DNA of 64,000 nucleotides from Aspidapion aeneum (GCA_963576565.1 OY755042.1:7216372-7280371), one strand, 5' to 3'. Positions 11,817 to 22,276 are shown, counted from the stretch's first letter. Program-made: numbers and translations. The notes: generated by a model not told the origin, from the letters alone.

Positions 11817-13446
11817 TACTACTACTATGTCGGTTTAGAACGTTTTTCTACGTTGTCCGACGCCTATTCTCCACCTCCTTCGATCCTGACAATCATCCTC
11901 TGTCAGATTCTTTTGACTCATTGATCTTTGGATCGACTGTTGCCATTCTAGTTTAGGACGCCCTCTTTTTCTGCGCCCTATTGGTTGCCATTCTAGGACC
12001 TACTTTGGTAATCTTTCGTCGTTCATCCGTTGTACATGGCCGTACCATATCAGTTGCCTTTTAGTGATGTCATACGTTATGCTTCCCTCGATTCCCATTG
12101 TTTCTTTTATGATCTCATTTCTTATGTGATCTATTCTAGATATTCTCATTGATCTTCTTATTGCATCCATTTCGACACTTTCCATTTTTGTTTTGTATTT
12201 TTCTGTTACGCGACAAGTCTCTATTTCATACAACAGCGTGCTTTTGACCATTGTTTCATATATGTTAAATTTTACATTCTTTTTTATCTCTCTGCTCCAT
12301 AAAATACTGTTAAGACATCCAATAACTTTTTTGCTTTTACTATTCTTTTTTCCAATTCTTTACAGTCTGTTCCTGTCTTATCAAATGTGACACCCAAGTA
12401 TACATACTCATTGCATGGAGATATTGTTTGTCCATTTTCTAGTATTAACTCACTGGATTCGTTACCAATACATAAGTACTGTGTCTTGTCCACGTTCACT
12501 GTTAATCCCCACTTTTGGTATTCTTCTGTTAACTTTCTCATCATATACTCCATGTCTTCTTTATCATTAGCCACAATTACTTGGTCGTCAGCAAACTGTA
12601 GTGTGTATATGGTAAATCGGTCGTTAAGTTGTATTCCCATGCCGTGCACTTTACGTTTCCAGTTTTTTAGAGCTACTGCGAGATATATTTTAAAAAGAGT
12701 TGGAGAGATACAACATCCCTGTCTTTTTTTACTAGGAATTCTTTTGAAAGTCGATTTCCAATCTTAATTTTAGATTTTGACCCTTTGTATAGTTCTTTTA
12801 TCGCTTTTATGTATGTATGATTGATATTAGTTTGCTCTAAAACTGTCCATATTTTTTCTACTGGAACGGTACCATATGCTTTTTGTAGGTCCACAAAGGT
12901 AACATGAGTCTCTATATTTCTGGCGCTCCTTTTCTCAATTACTTGTTTAAGACAAAAAATATTATCACTACAAGATCGACCTGCGCGAAACCCACTTTGC
13001 TCTTCTTCTTCTTGTTCATGAAAATCATTCTCTATTAGATCTCTAAGAATCCTACCGTACAATCTACTTAGAGTACTGGTTACTGAAATTCCTCTGTAAT
13101 TGTTGCAATCCAGCTTGTTTCCTTTTTTATGTATTGAGGATATGAATGCAATTTTCCAATCATTATGTACTGGATGTCCGTTTATGCATTGCTAAATAAT
13201 ATATGTGAGATTTTCGAGTAGTTTCGCTGATCCATATTTGAGCATTTCAGCATATATCCCCCCAGGTCCGCTAGCTTTTCCAGATTTAAGTTTTTTAATG
13301 TTATTCTTTATCATTTCTTTTTCGATGATTACTTCCTCGCCATTTACTTCTATGTCTCTTCTCGGAGAGGCTGCCAGATATTCGGGTCTCGTCTCCTGCA
13401 GCAGTCCCTTGTAGTGTTCTGTTCATTGTTCTGGTTGGATTATCTG
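11817..13446 (-). pseudogene. RTE-clade non-LTR retrotransposon, 5'-truncated, inserted in the Jockey-like copy
   Basis: On the minus strand, 5' to 3', the pieces read a pre-RT segment with GKASGPGGIYAEMLKYGSAK (about 13380-13200), NNYRGISV-type fingers, FRAGRSCSDNIFCLKQ, FVDLQKAYGTVP (catalytic Asp in palm motif A), LQFADDQVIVAN (the FADD box), a thumb region and LIWYGHVQRMNDERLPK near the C-terminus. This is the typical order of RTE-clade ORF2. Frameshifts split it into frames 13062-12673, 12649-12284 and 12251-12000. The 3' end (GTTCTAAACCGAC plus an AGT-type tail) matches the copy at 19560-20485. The endonuclease domain is missing. Confidence 0.8.
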
Positions 13447-13840
13447 GATCATGAATATACAGTAAAAATGGTATTGGCCCTAGCACAGAGCCCTGAGGAA
13501 CTCCATGCTTAATAGGATGTTTAGAAGAATGTTTGCCATTGACTGAGACACTCTGAATTTTCAGGGAAAGCTAAGACTCAAACCATTTTAAGACAACACC
13601 CCGAAAACCAAAAACTTCCAGCTTCCGCAACAAAGTTCTGTGATTCACGCAGTCGAAAGCCTTCGAGAAATCACAGAACACTGCTGCAGTACCATGCCCC
13701 TTGTTATAGTGTGTAAAAAGCTTTTCAATAAAATAGAATGCTTTGATAGAAAATCCATCATTCGCTTTTTAACTAGTTTCTCAATAACTTTCGATATAGT
13801 GGAGAGTAAAGATATGGGACGATAATTTCATGAATAAGAA
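13447..13840 (-). pseudogene. Jockey-like reverse transcriptase relic, upstream part
   Basis: The minus-strand translation (frameshifted) includes [20 protein letters not shown] and, after a gap, HGVPQGSVLGPIPFLLYIHD, the RT finger and pre-catalytic motifs. The interruption falls inside the Y-I-N/H-D motif: IND resumes at about 11816, beyond the RTE. Stops show it is non-functional. Confidence 0.7.
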
Positions 13841-13947
13841 GGAAAAATAGCATAAAAAATGACTTTATGAGTCCTCGCACGCCCACCCCTTCCCCCTCCC
13901 AAGACATTATTCTGGGTGCCCTACTGAAATTAGGAATCAATTCTTAC

Positions 13948-14206
13948 CTAAGTTAGGCTCAAAAGCATCTTCCGGCGAAAACCGAACTAGCGGGTAACTC
14001 GCCTCCACATTACTGCTAGCAGTTTGCGGCTGCAAGATGGGTTTAGCTACGCTGTTGCGACTTGGGGAACTGTTTTGTACTGTTAACCTTCGATTTGGCG
14101 CATATGAAGAAGAACCGACGGGTTTGGGATTTAATTTTTGAAGTTCTATTGCGCAAATTTGATTGAAGGCTACAAAAAGTATACCCAAGAGCACACTCGT
14201 AGAAAC
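13948..14206 (-). CDS. Secreted His-rich protein, exon 2 (signal peptide and linker)
   Basis: The acceptor is an A/T-rich tract ending TTTTAG (14207-14208) and the donor is G|GTAAGA (13947 downward). At 259 nt, the exon starts in phase 0 and ends with one base, matching exon 3 exactly. It reads VSTSVLLGILFVAFNQICA, a hydrophobic core ending in a typical signal-peptidase site, then a Ser/Asn/Pro-rich linker ending FEPNL. The same strand, the signal peptide and the matched phases all support joining it to 6728-7515. It has no initiator of its own; exon 1 supplies the Met. Confidence 0.78.
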
Positions 14207-14295
14207 CTAAAAAAAAGATATTAGAAGAAGTTGTTTTGAATTAATTGATATTACTTTATTCTTAGTACTTAGGACTTGTTCATAATTTACAAAAA

Positions 14296-14670
14296 ATACT
14301 CTGCCAATATATGGGCCCCTAAGCTCACACTTGGGTGTGAGCTAATATAACTAAACCCCCACCCTTTTATTTGGTTTGTGTTCGGTGGATTTTGTTCATT
14401 TTAGGACCATCTCGACCCAAGACCCAGCCTAGGTACCAAATTTCATTAAAATCGGCTAAGCGGTTTTTGAGTTATGCGCGTTGGTCGTTACAGACAGACA
14501 GACAGACAGACATACAGACAGACAGACAGACGGCGCAACAAAAAAGTTTCAAAATCATCTGAAACGCAAAGATATATAAAACGTTTTGAAATCGGAGCAA
14601 CTTTTTTTTCTCGAAAAAATTAGGATCACCGTAGCTCACACTACTATAGTATAGTATATGTGTGAGCTAA
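14296..14670 (+). repeat. Single-arm copy of the ATACTCTGCC/CAGA repeat
   Basis: Starts ATACTCTGCCAATATATGGG and contains a short (CAGA)n array (about 14494-14530). It carries hairpins of the form AGCTCACAC...GTGTGAGCT near both ends. It is one arm of the 1.6-kb palindrome at 49458-51084. Confidence 0.7.
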
Positions 14671-15074
14671 TATTTGGAATGCTATATAAGATTAATAACC
14701 AAAATAGTTCAGTCATTATATGCATTTCAGGTTACAAAAATTCCGTTTTGAAAAGTTTTAAAACTAGGCAAGATTATAGGGTTAGTAATCCTGAATATTC
14801 CGGCACGCTCCGCCATCTTGAAGAAATGGCGCCTAAAGTTGCTTTTTTTAACCACTTGTTTCTGTTAGGTTTAAGGGCATTAAAAATTCCTACACAAATG
14901 TTACCTGCGAATTTTTTATCACATCAACAATTTTAGCGTTAGGATGTCAAATACTTCGTCGCTATTTCGGATTATGTCCAATTTTGTTCAATTCGTTGTT
15001 CTGTCGTTAAGAAAAGAATTCCTGTTTAAAAATTCTTGTAGAGAAGCCAGACTAAGAGCTTACCTACTTATAAA

Positions 15075-15560
15075 ATGTAAAATTTAGTACTCGTAAATTA
15101 AAAATCAAACAAGTTTTCGTGGCTAATCGGGTAAAAAAAATAAAAGTTTTTTGTTTCTCTCGTATTTTCCGTAGGTAGCACGAAAGCTTAACCTCACGGG
15201 GGTCCAAGATCTAATGGAAACCTAATAAGAATTGACAGTCAACTGTTTCGTCCTTATGGGACTCCTCAGAACACTGCTTGGTCAATGTGACTCCCTTGCT
15301 AAATTATGTATACGGTTTTGTCTCTTACCTTACATTTCTAGTAAGAAAGCATAATCATATACCCCCACAAGAAGCGCCATCTATAGAAGTACGAGAGAAA
15401 CTAAAACAGCAGCAGGCGATTAAAACTGCTATATCATCGATCGATGAAAGTATCGATTGAAAGAAAGAATCCATCACGTGACCTACGACACACATTGCCT
15501 TTCTAGAACAGATCAACGCTAATTGCGTGTGTGTTCGGTTCGGACCAAACCCAACACTAG
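15075..15560 (-). mobile_element. Hammerhead-ribozyme retroelement (Penelope-like/retrozyme type), solo copy
   Basis: Homologous over most of its length to the tandem units at 28129-29171. Shared blocks include AACCTCACGGGGGTCCAAGA, CGTCCTTATGGGACTCCTC and GGCGCCATCT-like GAAGCGCCATCTA. Single unit, no coding sequence. The ribozyme sense strand is minus, the same as the host gene whose intron it occupies. Confidence 0.7.
15228..15275 (-). ncRNA. Type-I hammerhead ribozyme motif, core intact
   Basis: On the minus strand: stem I AGTGTT, core CTGAGGA (fits CUGANGA), stem II GTCC-CATAA-GGAC, core GAAA, stem III CAG-TTGA-CTG, cleavage triplet GTC, then AATTCT. Stem I has drifted (one U-U mismatch and one G-U pair), but all core bases are present, so self-cleavage is plausible though untested. 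Confidence 0.75.
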
Positions 15561-15653
15561 CGAAGATAAGGAAGGAGGTCCCTGCTGATTGGACCTAGCA
15601 AATTGGTATGTGAGTAGACCGCTTTAAAAACACCTCAAAAATCTACAATTCTA

Positions 15654-15993
15654 TATCGTGGGCTGAATCCAATAATTGAGTAACTCGATTTTTCTAGTTT
15701 TGAGAAAATCGATAAAATGTAATTGGTAGTATAAAAGGAGTCGCCTGGAGAAGGGTTGCTTTAGGGTTTACACAATTGTCTTCTTTAATAAAATAAAAAG
15801 ATCAGAAAATAAAAAAAAGTTTACATGTTTGAATTGTCTACTTTTTACATTTGTAGATGGACGTCGCCAGTTTAGAATAACGTATTATCCAGCTTTTGCA
15901 TTCGATAGCGCTTGATTCCCACTATATGAAAAAGTAGATAACTCAAAATCACGAAATTTCGAGTTACCCAACTATTGCATTCAGCCCACGATA
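15654..15993. mobile_element. Palindromic MITE beside the exon 1 splice donor
   Basis: TATCGTGGGCTGAAT is mirrored by ATTCAGCCCACGATA; inner arms share GAGTAACTCGA-type sequence. It contains TATAAAAG (plus strand, about 15731), a promoter-like string of unknown use. Confidence 0.65.
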
Positions 15994-16005
15994 TGATGAA
16001 CTTAC

Positions 16006-16017
16006 CCAATCTACCAT
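16006..16017 (-). CDS. Secreted His-rich protein, exon 1 coding part (four codons)
   Basis: The minus strand reads AACAACATGGTAGATTGG followed by donor GTAAGT. The four codons MVDW end in phase 0, exactly what exon 2 needs, giving MVDW-VSTSVLLGILFVAF as the signal peptide. A four-codon first exon that leaves the signal peptide core to exon 2 is a common layout in insect cuticular and other secreted proteins. A TATA box lies about 70 nt upstream. No transcript evidence is available, so the join is inferred. Confidence 0.65.
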
Positions 16018-16085
16018 GTTGTTTAACAAATGTTTTCTGACACACAACACCTTAAGAACTAGTTTCTTTTTTGTTAAAATTTCTG

Positions 16086-16093
16086 TTTTATAC
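16086..16093 (-). promoter_or_regulatory. TATA box of the His-rich gene
   Basis: GTATAAAA on the minus strand, 69 bp upstream of the proposed ATG at 16017. A start about 30 nt downstream would give a 5' UTR of roughly 25-45 nt. Confidence 0.55.
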
Positions 16094-16409
16094 TTAAATT
16101 CAAACTGTAACATTTTAACTGCCAAACGATTAACTCCAATAATTATCTCAAAAGTAATTTTTATTTGCACGTAAAGAAAAAACTAAATAAAATCAATAAA
16201 ACAATTGAAATTTTGCATTAATTTAAACTAGAGGAATCCGGGGCATAACGGGCATGTTAGGGAAGAATAATTTAATGAATACTAAAACTTACTGTAAAAA
16301 CATAATTCAATTCAATTTCTGGATTTCAATGAGATCACGTTTCTTCTGAGACGGCCTCCCAGCTTTAGTAAAAATATAAAAGTATTTGCAATTCGTTTAC
16401 AAAAGTATT

Positions 16410-18188
16410 GTTCATACTCGTCTTAGTCTTTTGTTTTTGATTAGTCTTTGTCCTTTGATTAGTCTTAGCTGTCTTAAACAAAATCGGGTGTTCATACTCG
16501 TCTTTTGTTTTTGATTAGTCTTAGTCATAACCCACTGAAAAAAAATTCAATTTCAATAAAAAGGGCCCTTTTCAAAAGTCATTTTCTACACAAAACAATC
16601 TTATTTAACCTAATCTGTGCACGAAACACAGACACGAAAGAACAAAAGCGAAAAAGAAAATAAAAACAAATAAAATTTTGAGGTTAGGTTGAGATTTTCT
16701 GTTAAAAACATGATTAATGGCGGTAAATTCAAAATTTCGGCCGTGCGCTTGCGCTCTTCGGACGCCCTGTAAAAAAAAAACAACAAATATCAGCTGATGT
16801 CTGTCACTCGTCTTAGTCGTTGTCCTAAGGATTGAAAGTTGGCAACTCTTCCCAACTAACATTTATAGTAGCGGCTACATGTTCTAAAGGCTTTGCTACT
16901 TTCTTATAGTAGAAATGTGGTGATCCCAACCAAAATTTGTTACTTTTTAGTTCTAACAACTATTTAGTATCAGGAAATAGTAGATGTTTCGTAAAAACGA
17001 CCCTCTAAACTACTTCATAGGATTGTTTCTTGATAGTCGATTCTGATAGTCTTCTCTACCACAATAGGACGTTGCTAAAGTTTTACTTTCTTTTTAGTCG
17101 TTATTTCGTAGTCGCCCTGACTTTTATATCCTACTTAATTACCACTAGAAAGTTAAGCTTCATTGGAGTCCCAAACAAGTGTATCCGACAACTACATTAT
17201 AACTTTAATTTTTACCACAAAAGTTTGTGTCATCATAGTAACATCTGATGTAACAATGTAGACAAAATAACTTTTTGGATCAACTTTAAAGCCGCAACTA
17301 CTTTCAAGTAACCTTTTCGACTATCAGGGAATATAGTTTGGGACGCCATGTTTTTATGTAAGAAAGAAAATTGAATATTTTTGTTGTCGTTTTATGAGCT
17401 CATATTAAAGAGCCATACTATTTTATAAACAAATTAGTTGAAGCTTACCAAAAATGCTCTTCTTAAGCACCATTTGTTAGAGTTAACTGTCGATTATGAA
17501 AACATAACCTCCAAAATCACAACACAAAAATTCCATCAGCTACCAGAAAACGGCTTAATTTTACGGGCGCACCGGTTTTTTGCAATATATATAATGCATG
17601 TTATACAAAAAACTTTGCGTCGCACTCGAATTTTGATCCTCTGCTCGTAAATTCTCACACTTTTGGATAACATAGTTCATATTATAACCATAACCAAACA
17701 AAAAACCTAAGCGAGTCTGTTTACTGTTGTGTCCACCATATTGTGTAACAATTCTACCAAAAAGAAACGATTATATTATTTGCAACTACATCGCAACTTT
17801 TATGCCATTACGGAAAAAAAAACAGCCTCTACGACGTAGTAGATACCTGGCTACGACGTAGTAGTGTAGTTGTTACTACAGTGACTTTAAACACTTGGCC
17901 AAGTAGTTATAACCAGAAATTGGTTCCCCACTTAGGGAATTATAACGTCGCTGTATGGTATACTGAGACGTAGCGGGAGTACGTTGCGGTTACTTTTAAG
18001 AAATTCTTTCTAGTTGGGGTTTCGTCGTTACAACTTTAATTGTTTGTTGGGTTAAGACAAAGACTAATCAAAAGCAAAAGCAAAAACATTGTATGAACAC
18101 TCCCATAAGAAACAGTGGTTTTAACTTTCTTATGACAAGACATATGACTAAACCAAGACAAAAGACTAGACAAAAGACGAGTATGAAC
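16410..18188. mobile_element. 1.78-kb element with GTTCATACTCGTC terminal inverted repeats
   Basis: The left end TTCATACTCGTCTTAGTC and the right end AGACGAGTATGAAC are inverted. Subterminal TTTTGTTTTTGATTAGTCTTAG blocks occur on both sides, duplicated on the left. A more diverged inner inverted pair, CCCAACTAACATTTATAGT (16853) against the sequence ending TTGTTTGTTGGG (about 18054), suggests a second element nested inside, rich in TAGTNG-type repeats. No coding sequence recognised. Confidence 0.55.
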
Positions 18189-18328
18189 GATCCATAAGGA
18201 ACAAAACCTAATTTTGGCTGTCACAGACAAAACAAATATTTATTGAAAGCTTAACTAATGTTTTTTAACTTAATTATAAGGAACAGGAATCATTTTAGGT
18301 CTGAAACCACTTAAATTCGCCAATTATA

Positions 18329-19042
18329 CAGGGTGTTTCCTTATTGAATGTCAATATTTATGAGGGTGATTTTTGGGCCCATTTTAAGACAAAAACTTCA
18401 TATGAACATGTCCTAAAGGTAAGACACCTTTTGAGATAAAGGGTGGTAAAGTTTTCAAAAGTAAATCATTTATTATTAAAATACCACTTCAGATATTTTA
18501 ATGACATTTGTCATACGTGTACTATGAATCAAGAGGCATTTTTTAATGTATAACTTTTTTTTAAATTTCCATCAGTGGCGTTCGTACGTAATTTGACCTG
18601 CCTATTTTGGCAGACATTGATGGTACCCCACTGATTTTTCTTGAAATAAAAGTTATTTTTGAAATCCCCAATCACTTTTAACCAAAGTTGATTACTTGAT
18701 TTTTTTTAATCCGATGCACGGTTTTCCCTTAAAAAAATAAAAACCGTTTTTCTGCATGAACAATAAATATGAGAATATCATCATGCAGAGACACGTAGAT
18801 TTTATTTTTCTAGATGAAACCCGTGCGTCGAAATTTGCTCATAATTGAATACAGATTTAAAAAGTACACTTCACTTGGTATTGTAGATATTAATAATAAA
18901 TTATTTATTTTTGAAAACTTTACCACCCTGTATCTCAAAAGGTAAGACGTTTAGGACACATGTTCATATATGAAGTTTTTTTCTTAGAATGGGCCCAAAA
19001 ATCACCCCCATAAATATTGACATTCAATTAGGAAACACCCTG
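18329..19042. mobile_element. Palindromic MITE, TA target duplication (714 bp)
   Basis: Ends CAGGGTGTTTCCT and AGGAAACACCCTG, flanked by TA (18327-18328 and 19043-19044). The arms share AATGTCAATATTTATG and CACCACCCTGTATCTC-type blocks around a unique centre. Confidence 0.75.
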
Positions 19043-19239
19043 TATACTAGACAGCAAACAAAAAAAACTTGAAACATGAAAATGTCCAAGCGTTAACGTG
19101 TCACAAGAGGTTTGTTCAGTTTTTATTTTCAAATATTGCCTGCAAAGTGATGGAGCTAATAAAAGTTACCTGTGTTAAATAATTTATAAAGTTACACTAG
19201 TTGACATTTTCTAATACTTCTTCTGTTTATCTCTTTTAG

Positions 19240-19404
19240 AAGCAAGAATGCCCCGCAGTGCAGCGAAAAAAAACACTTTGTGGAATAAAATCCATGAAAA
19301 ACATGCACATAGACAAGGTAAGCCGAGGGTCTTCCCGGAAAATAAAGAAGAATCATTTGCTGAGCACCTTATTGCTTTAACTGCCTTCGCTTTTTCAGTA
19401 ACAG
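19240..19404 (+). pseudogene. Pogo/CENP-B-type helix-turn-helix fragment of a transposase
   Basis: The frame reads MPRSAAKKNTLWNKIHEKHA (ATG at 19248), then GKPRVFPENKEESFAEHLIA and ALTAFAFSVT. This matches the two consecutive helix-turn-helix segments at the N-terminus of pogo/Tigger/jerky-type transposases (short Tyr/Trp-containing helix, then 'GRPxxFxxEEExxxxxHL'). Homology ends at about 19400, where a hAT-like terminus (CCAGTGGCGTA) appears to be inserted. The catalytic DDE part is absent. A polypyrimidine acceptor at 19239 means it could be an exon, but the transposase match explains the frame better. Confidence 0.5.
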
Positions 19405-19559
19405 CCAGTGGCGTATATAGAAAAAAGTTTCGGAGTGGGCCCGAGACAGTTTTAGGGGGGCCCGAGACCTCATGAGGCTATATTTTATGATATTTTATGT
19501 TTGTATTCATGAAATATGTGGAAAATATCCAAAAAAATCTTAGATTCGGTTCGGTTCAT

Positions 19560-20485
19560 AATATCAATCACACATACATAAAAGCGATAAAAGAACTATA
19601 CAAAGGGTCAAAATCTAAAATTAAAATTGGAAATCGACTTTCAAAAGAATTCCTGGTAACAAAAGGCTTAAGACAGGTTTTATCTCTCCAACTCTTTTTA
19701 AAATATATATCGCAGTAGCTCTAAAAAACTGGAAACGTAAAGTGCACGGCATGGGAATACAACTTAACGACCAATTTATCATATACACACTACAGTTTGC
19801 TGACGACCAAGTAATTGTAGCTAATGATAAAGAAGACATGGAGTATATGATGAGAAAGTTAATGGAAGAATACCAAAAGTGGGTTTAACAGTGAACATGG
19901 ACAAGACACAGTACTTATTTATTGGAAACGAATCCAGTGAGTTAGAACTAAACAATGGGCAAGTAATATCTCCATGCATTGAGTATGTATACTTGGGTAA
20001 CAGTATTTTATGGAGCAGAGAGATAAAAAAGAATGTAAAATTTAATATATATGAAACAATGGTGAAAAGCACGCTGTTGTATGGAATAGAGACTTGTCGC
20101 GTAACAGAAAATACAAAGCAAAAATGGAAAGTGTCGAAATGGATGCAATAAGATGATCGATGAGAATATGTAGAACAGATCATGTAAGAAATGAGATCAT
20201 AAAAGAAAGAATGGGAATCGAGGGAAGCATAACGGATGACATCACTAAAAGGCAACTGATATGGTACGGCCATGTACAACGGATGAACGACGAAAGATTA
20301 CCAAAGCCGGTCCTAGAGTGGCAACCAATAGGGCGCAGAAAAAAAGAGGGCGTCCTAAACTAGAATAGAAACAGTCAATACAAAGATCAATGAGTCAAAA
20401 AAATCTGACAGAAGATGATTGTCAGGATCGAAGGAGGTGGAGAATAGGCGTCGGACAACGTAGAAAAACGTTCTAAACCGACTAA
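19560..20485 (+). pseudogene. RTE-clade non-LTR retrotransposon, 5'-truncated second copy
   Basis: Same family as 11817-13446, opposite strand. Translated pieces: NINHTYIKAIKELYKGSKSK (about 19560-19720), LQFADDQVIVAN (about 19790-19820, the catalytic FADD), KTQYLFIGNESSELE, STLLYGIETCRVTEN and LIWYGHVQRMNDERLPKPV, then the shared 3' end GTTCTAAACCGAC. Several frameshifts and deletions show it is inactive. Confidence 0.8.
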
Positions 20486-21357
20486 ATAAAAAAAATATGC
20501 AAAACTTAAAGACCTCGTACTAGCCGCGATTTTTATGAAGTGATTACAGGTGAAAACTGCATCTTGATCTAGCAAGCGGTTTTTAAGCTATATACGGAGT
20601 GTTTTTGAAAAGTCTGCATTTTAAGAGGGAACCTATAGCTTTTTTATCAATTAAAATATCATTTTGGTGTAATTTGCTTTTTTATAGTTTTTTTTAGGAA
20701 TCCAACTGTCAAAATGAATTTTATTTAAAACATTTTGTTTTTAGGACTTTACATAAAGAGGGTGTTTTCCTTATGAATGAAATATTTAATTTAATTTTTT
20801 AATTCAGTGGAAAATTTACTTGAAAATGATCTCACGGTTTTTGTGTAAAATAATATCCTTTAGTGATAGATAGAAAATAGAAAAAGTCCAAATGACACAC
20901 AAATAACCACTTACTAATTTACTTTCATTAAACATTTTGAAGATTTGAGGGTGGGTATAACAAGTACCACGACGTGGCAGACGAAGCGTATTCTTGTGTC
21001 AAACTCCAAACTGACTAAAAAATATTTTTGTCAATGAGGTTGTAGATTGATGGAGAAGCAAGCAAGAAAAAATATGAAAACAGCAAACCTAATTACGTTA
21101 TTTATGCAAATTTTTGGATTTACACGCACAAAAAAGGAGCACGCTATACAATTTTAATAGATTATCAGTATATTAAATAATTAATCGGTTACTTCTTTAA
21201 TTTACCTAATTTTAAGTTAATTTATTTAAATTGAAGGAAAGAAAACAATTATTATTTATTATAATTATTATTGAATGGAAAGAAAAAATACGCTGCTCAT
21301 ATGTATATTTTTCGGTCGTAAATTGCACCCTTTATTCAAGAGACCTAAAGCAAGGTA
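20486..21357. other. No gene recognised
   Basis: AT-rich, frames closed; no repeat partner noticed apart from short low-complexity runs. Confidence 0.5.
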
Positions 21358-21994
21358 CAGTGAAACCTCGCATAAGCGGACACTCACGGTTCCGTCGATT
21401 TTGTCCGCTTATTGGAGGTGTCCGCTTAAGAGAGGGAACTGCAAAATTTTGATATATATTTATTAACAATTTTCGCTGCTTGAGATTTTTCGATATTAAA
21501 TTTTTCGGCGATCTTTCGTTCTAATAGATGTTCTTTCTCCGAAACGTCAACAACTTCCATTTTTCCACATAAACTAAGAAGTTTTTTACTAGGCGCCATT
21601 TCAAAGAGATCTATTATTACCCAACTGAACAATAAACACATCATTCCCGCCGAATAAAATAATGTTGTAAATACTACAGAAGTATTTAGTCTTCGCATTA
21701 AAACGGAAAGAGGTAATTCCCCAGCTGTAGAGTGCATTGTTGCCAACATACTACATAATATTTATGCCCATGTCGTGCAGCGCTCCGTCCCGTTGTCAGA
21801 GGTTTGCGTCCGATTAAGGTAGCTTTCAGAATTGTTTACCCAAAAAAAATTGTCCGCGTCCGGTTATTAGAGTGTCCGGTTATAGGAGGGAATTTTACAT
21901 GTAAAGACATAGGCAAAAGCTTGGTTCCATCAAATTTGTCCGCCTAAAGGGAGTGTCCGCTTAATAGAGGTGTCCGCAAGGAGAGGTTTCACTG
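21358..21994. mobile_element. Tigger/pogo-like element, internally deleted (637 bp)
   Basis: Terminal repeats CAGTGAAACCTCGCATAAGC and a mirrored GAGAGGTTTCACTG, flanked by TA (21356-21357 and 21995-21996). Subterminal GTGTCCGCTTA blocks occur on both sides. TA duplications and the CAGTGAAACCTC terminus fit pogo/Tigger elements. It retains the start of a transposase (next entry). Confidence 0.85.
21426..21599 (-). pseudogene. Tigger-like transposase N-terminus (psq/CENP-B helix-turn-helix)
   Basis: From MAPSKKLLSLCGKMEVVDVS through LLERKIAEKFNIEKSQAAKI, the fragment matches the 'LSLxEKxEVIxxxExxxSxRxIAxKFxIxKSxxxxI' pattern of the first DNA-binding domain of pogo-superfamily transposases. 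It is cut off after about 57 codons at the element's right-hand (5') part, with no DDE catalytic domain. Confidence 0.7.
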
Positions 21995-22161
21995 TATTAC
22001 TAGAGACCCTGTATGTATAAAATATTTTAAGGAAAGAGACGCGACAAACTTATCAAAGTCAAATTTATTTAAGTCAAAATCAAAGGAGGGAAATATCGGT
22101 CCTCTATACTCTAGCCTTGTTTAGAGAGAGACGCACCTTCCTCTTTGTTAATTCATAAGTG

Positions 22162-22236
22162 TCGGAAAATAAAACAAGGCCAACTAAAAAATACAGGCCA
22201 CGACCCTGAAAAAAATCAGCTGTTGTTGGGGGTAAG
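22162..22236 (+). repeat. 5'-terminal fragment of repeat M
   Basis: CAAGGCCAACTAAAAAATAC followed by GGCCACGACCCTG and AATCAGCTGTTG: the first 60-70 bp of repeat M, nothing beyond. Confidence 0.65.
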
Positions 22237-22276
22237 GTCACTCATCGTAAAGCAAGCTTTACAGGTAGCAAAGCCT

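Larger units (their letters stand above)
7516..13947 (-). other. Intron 2 of the His-rich gene
   Basis: The 6.4-kb interval lies between donor GTAAGA (read from 13947) and acceptor CAG (7516). It holds the MITE at 7676-8285, the RNase H relic, two small palindromes and the Jockey/RTE nest, and no recognisable host exon. Confidence 0.7.
14207..16005 (-). other. Intron 1 of the His-rich gene
   Basis: This 1.8-kb intron holds three repeats: the single-arm CAGA repeat (14296-14670), the hammerhead element (15075-15560) and a palindromic MITE (15654-15993) that ends 12 bp from the splice donor. The hammerhead lies in the same sense as the gene. Confidence 0.6.

Noticed and set aside
14494..14530. 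CAGA tract considered as a CRISPR-like or satellite array.
   Set aside because: It is a simple 4-bp microsatellite within a dispersed repeat; no spacers or long direct repeats.
19240..19317. Possible upstream exon of the plus-strand gene (good acceptor, GTAAG donor, phase fits the exon at 35224).
   Set aside because: The frame continues past the donor and the whole stretch resembles the tandem helix-turn-helix N-terminus of a pogo-type transposase, so the splice-site match is probably chance.
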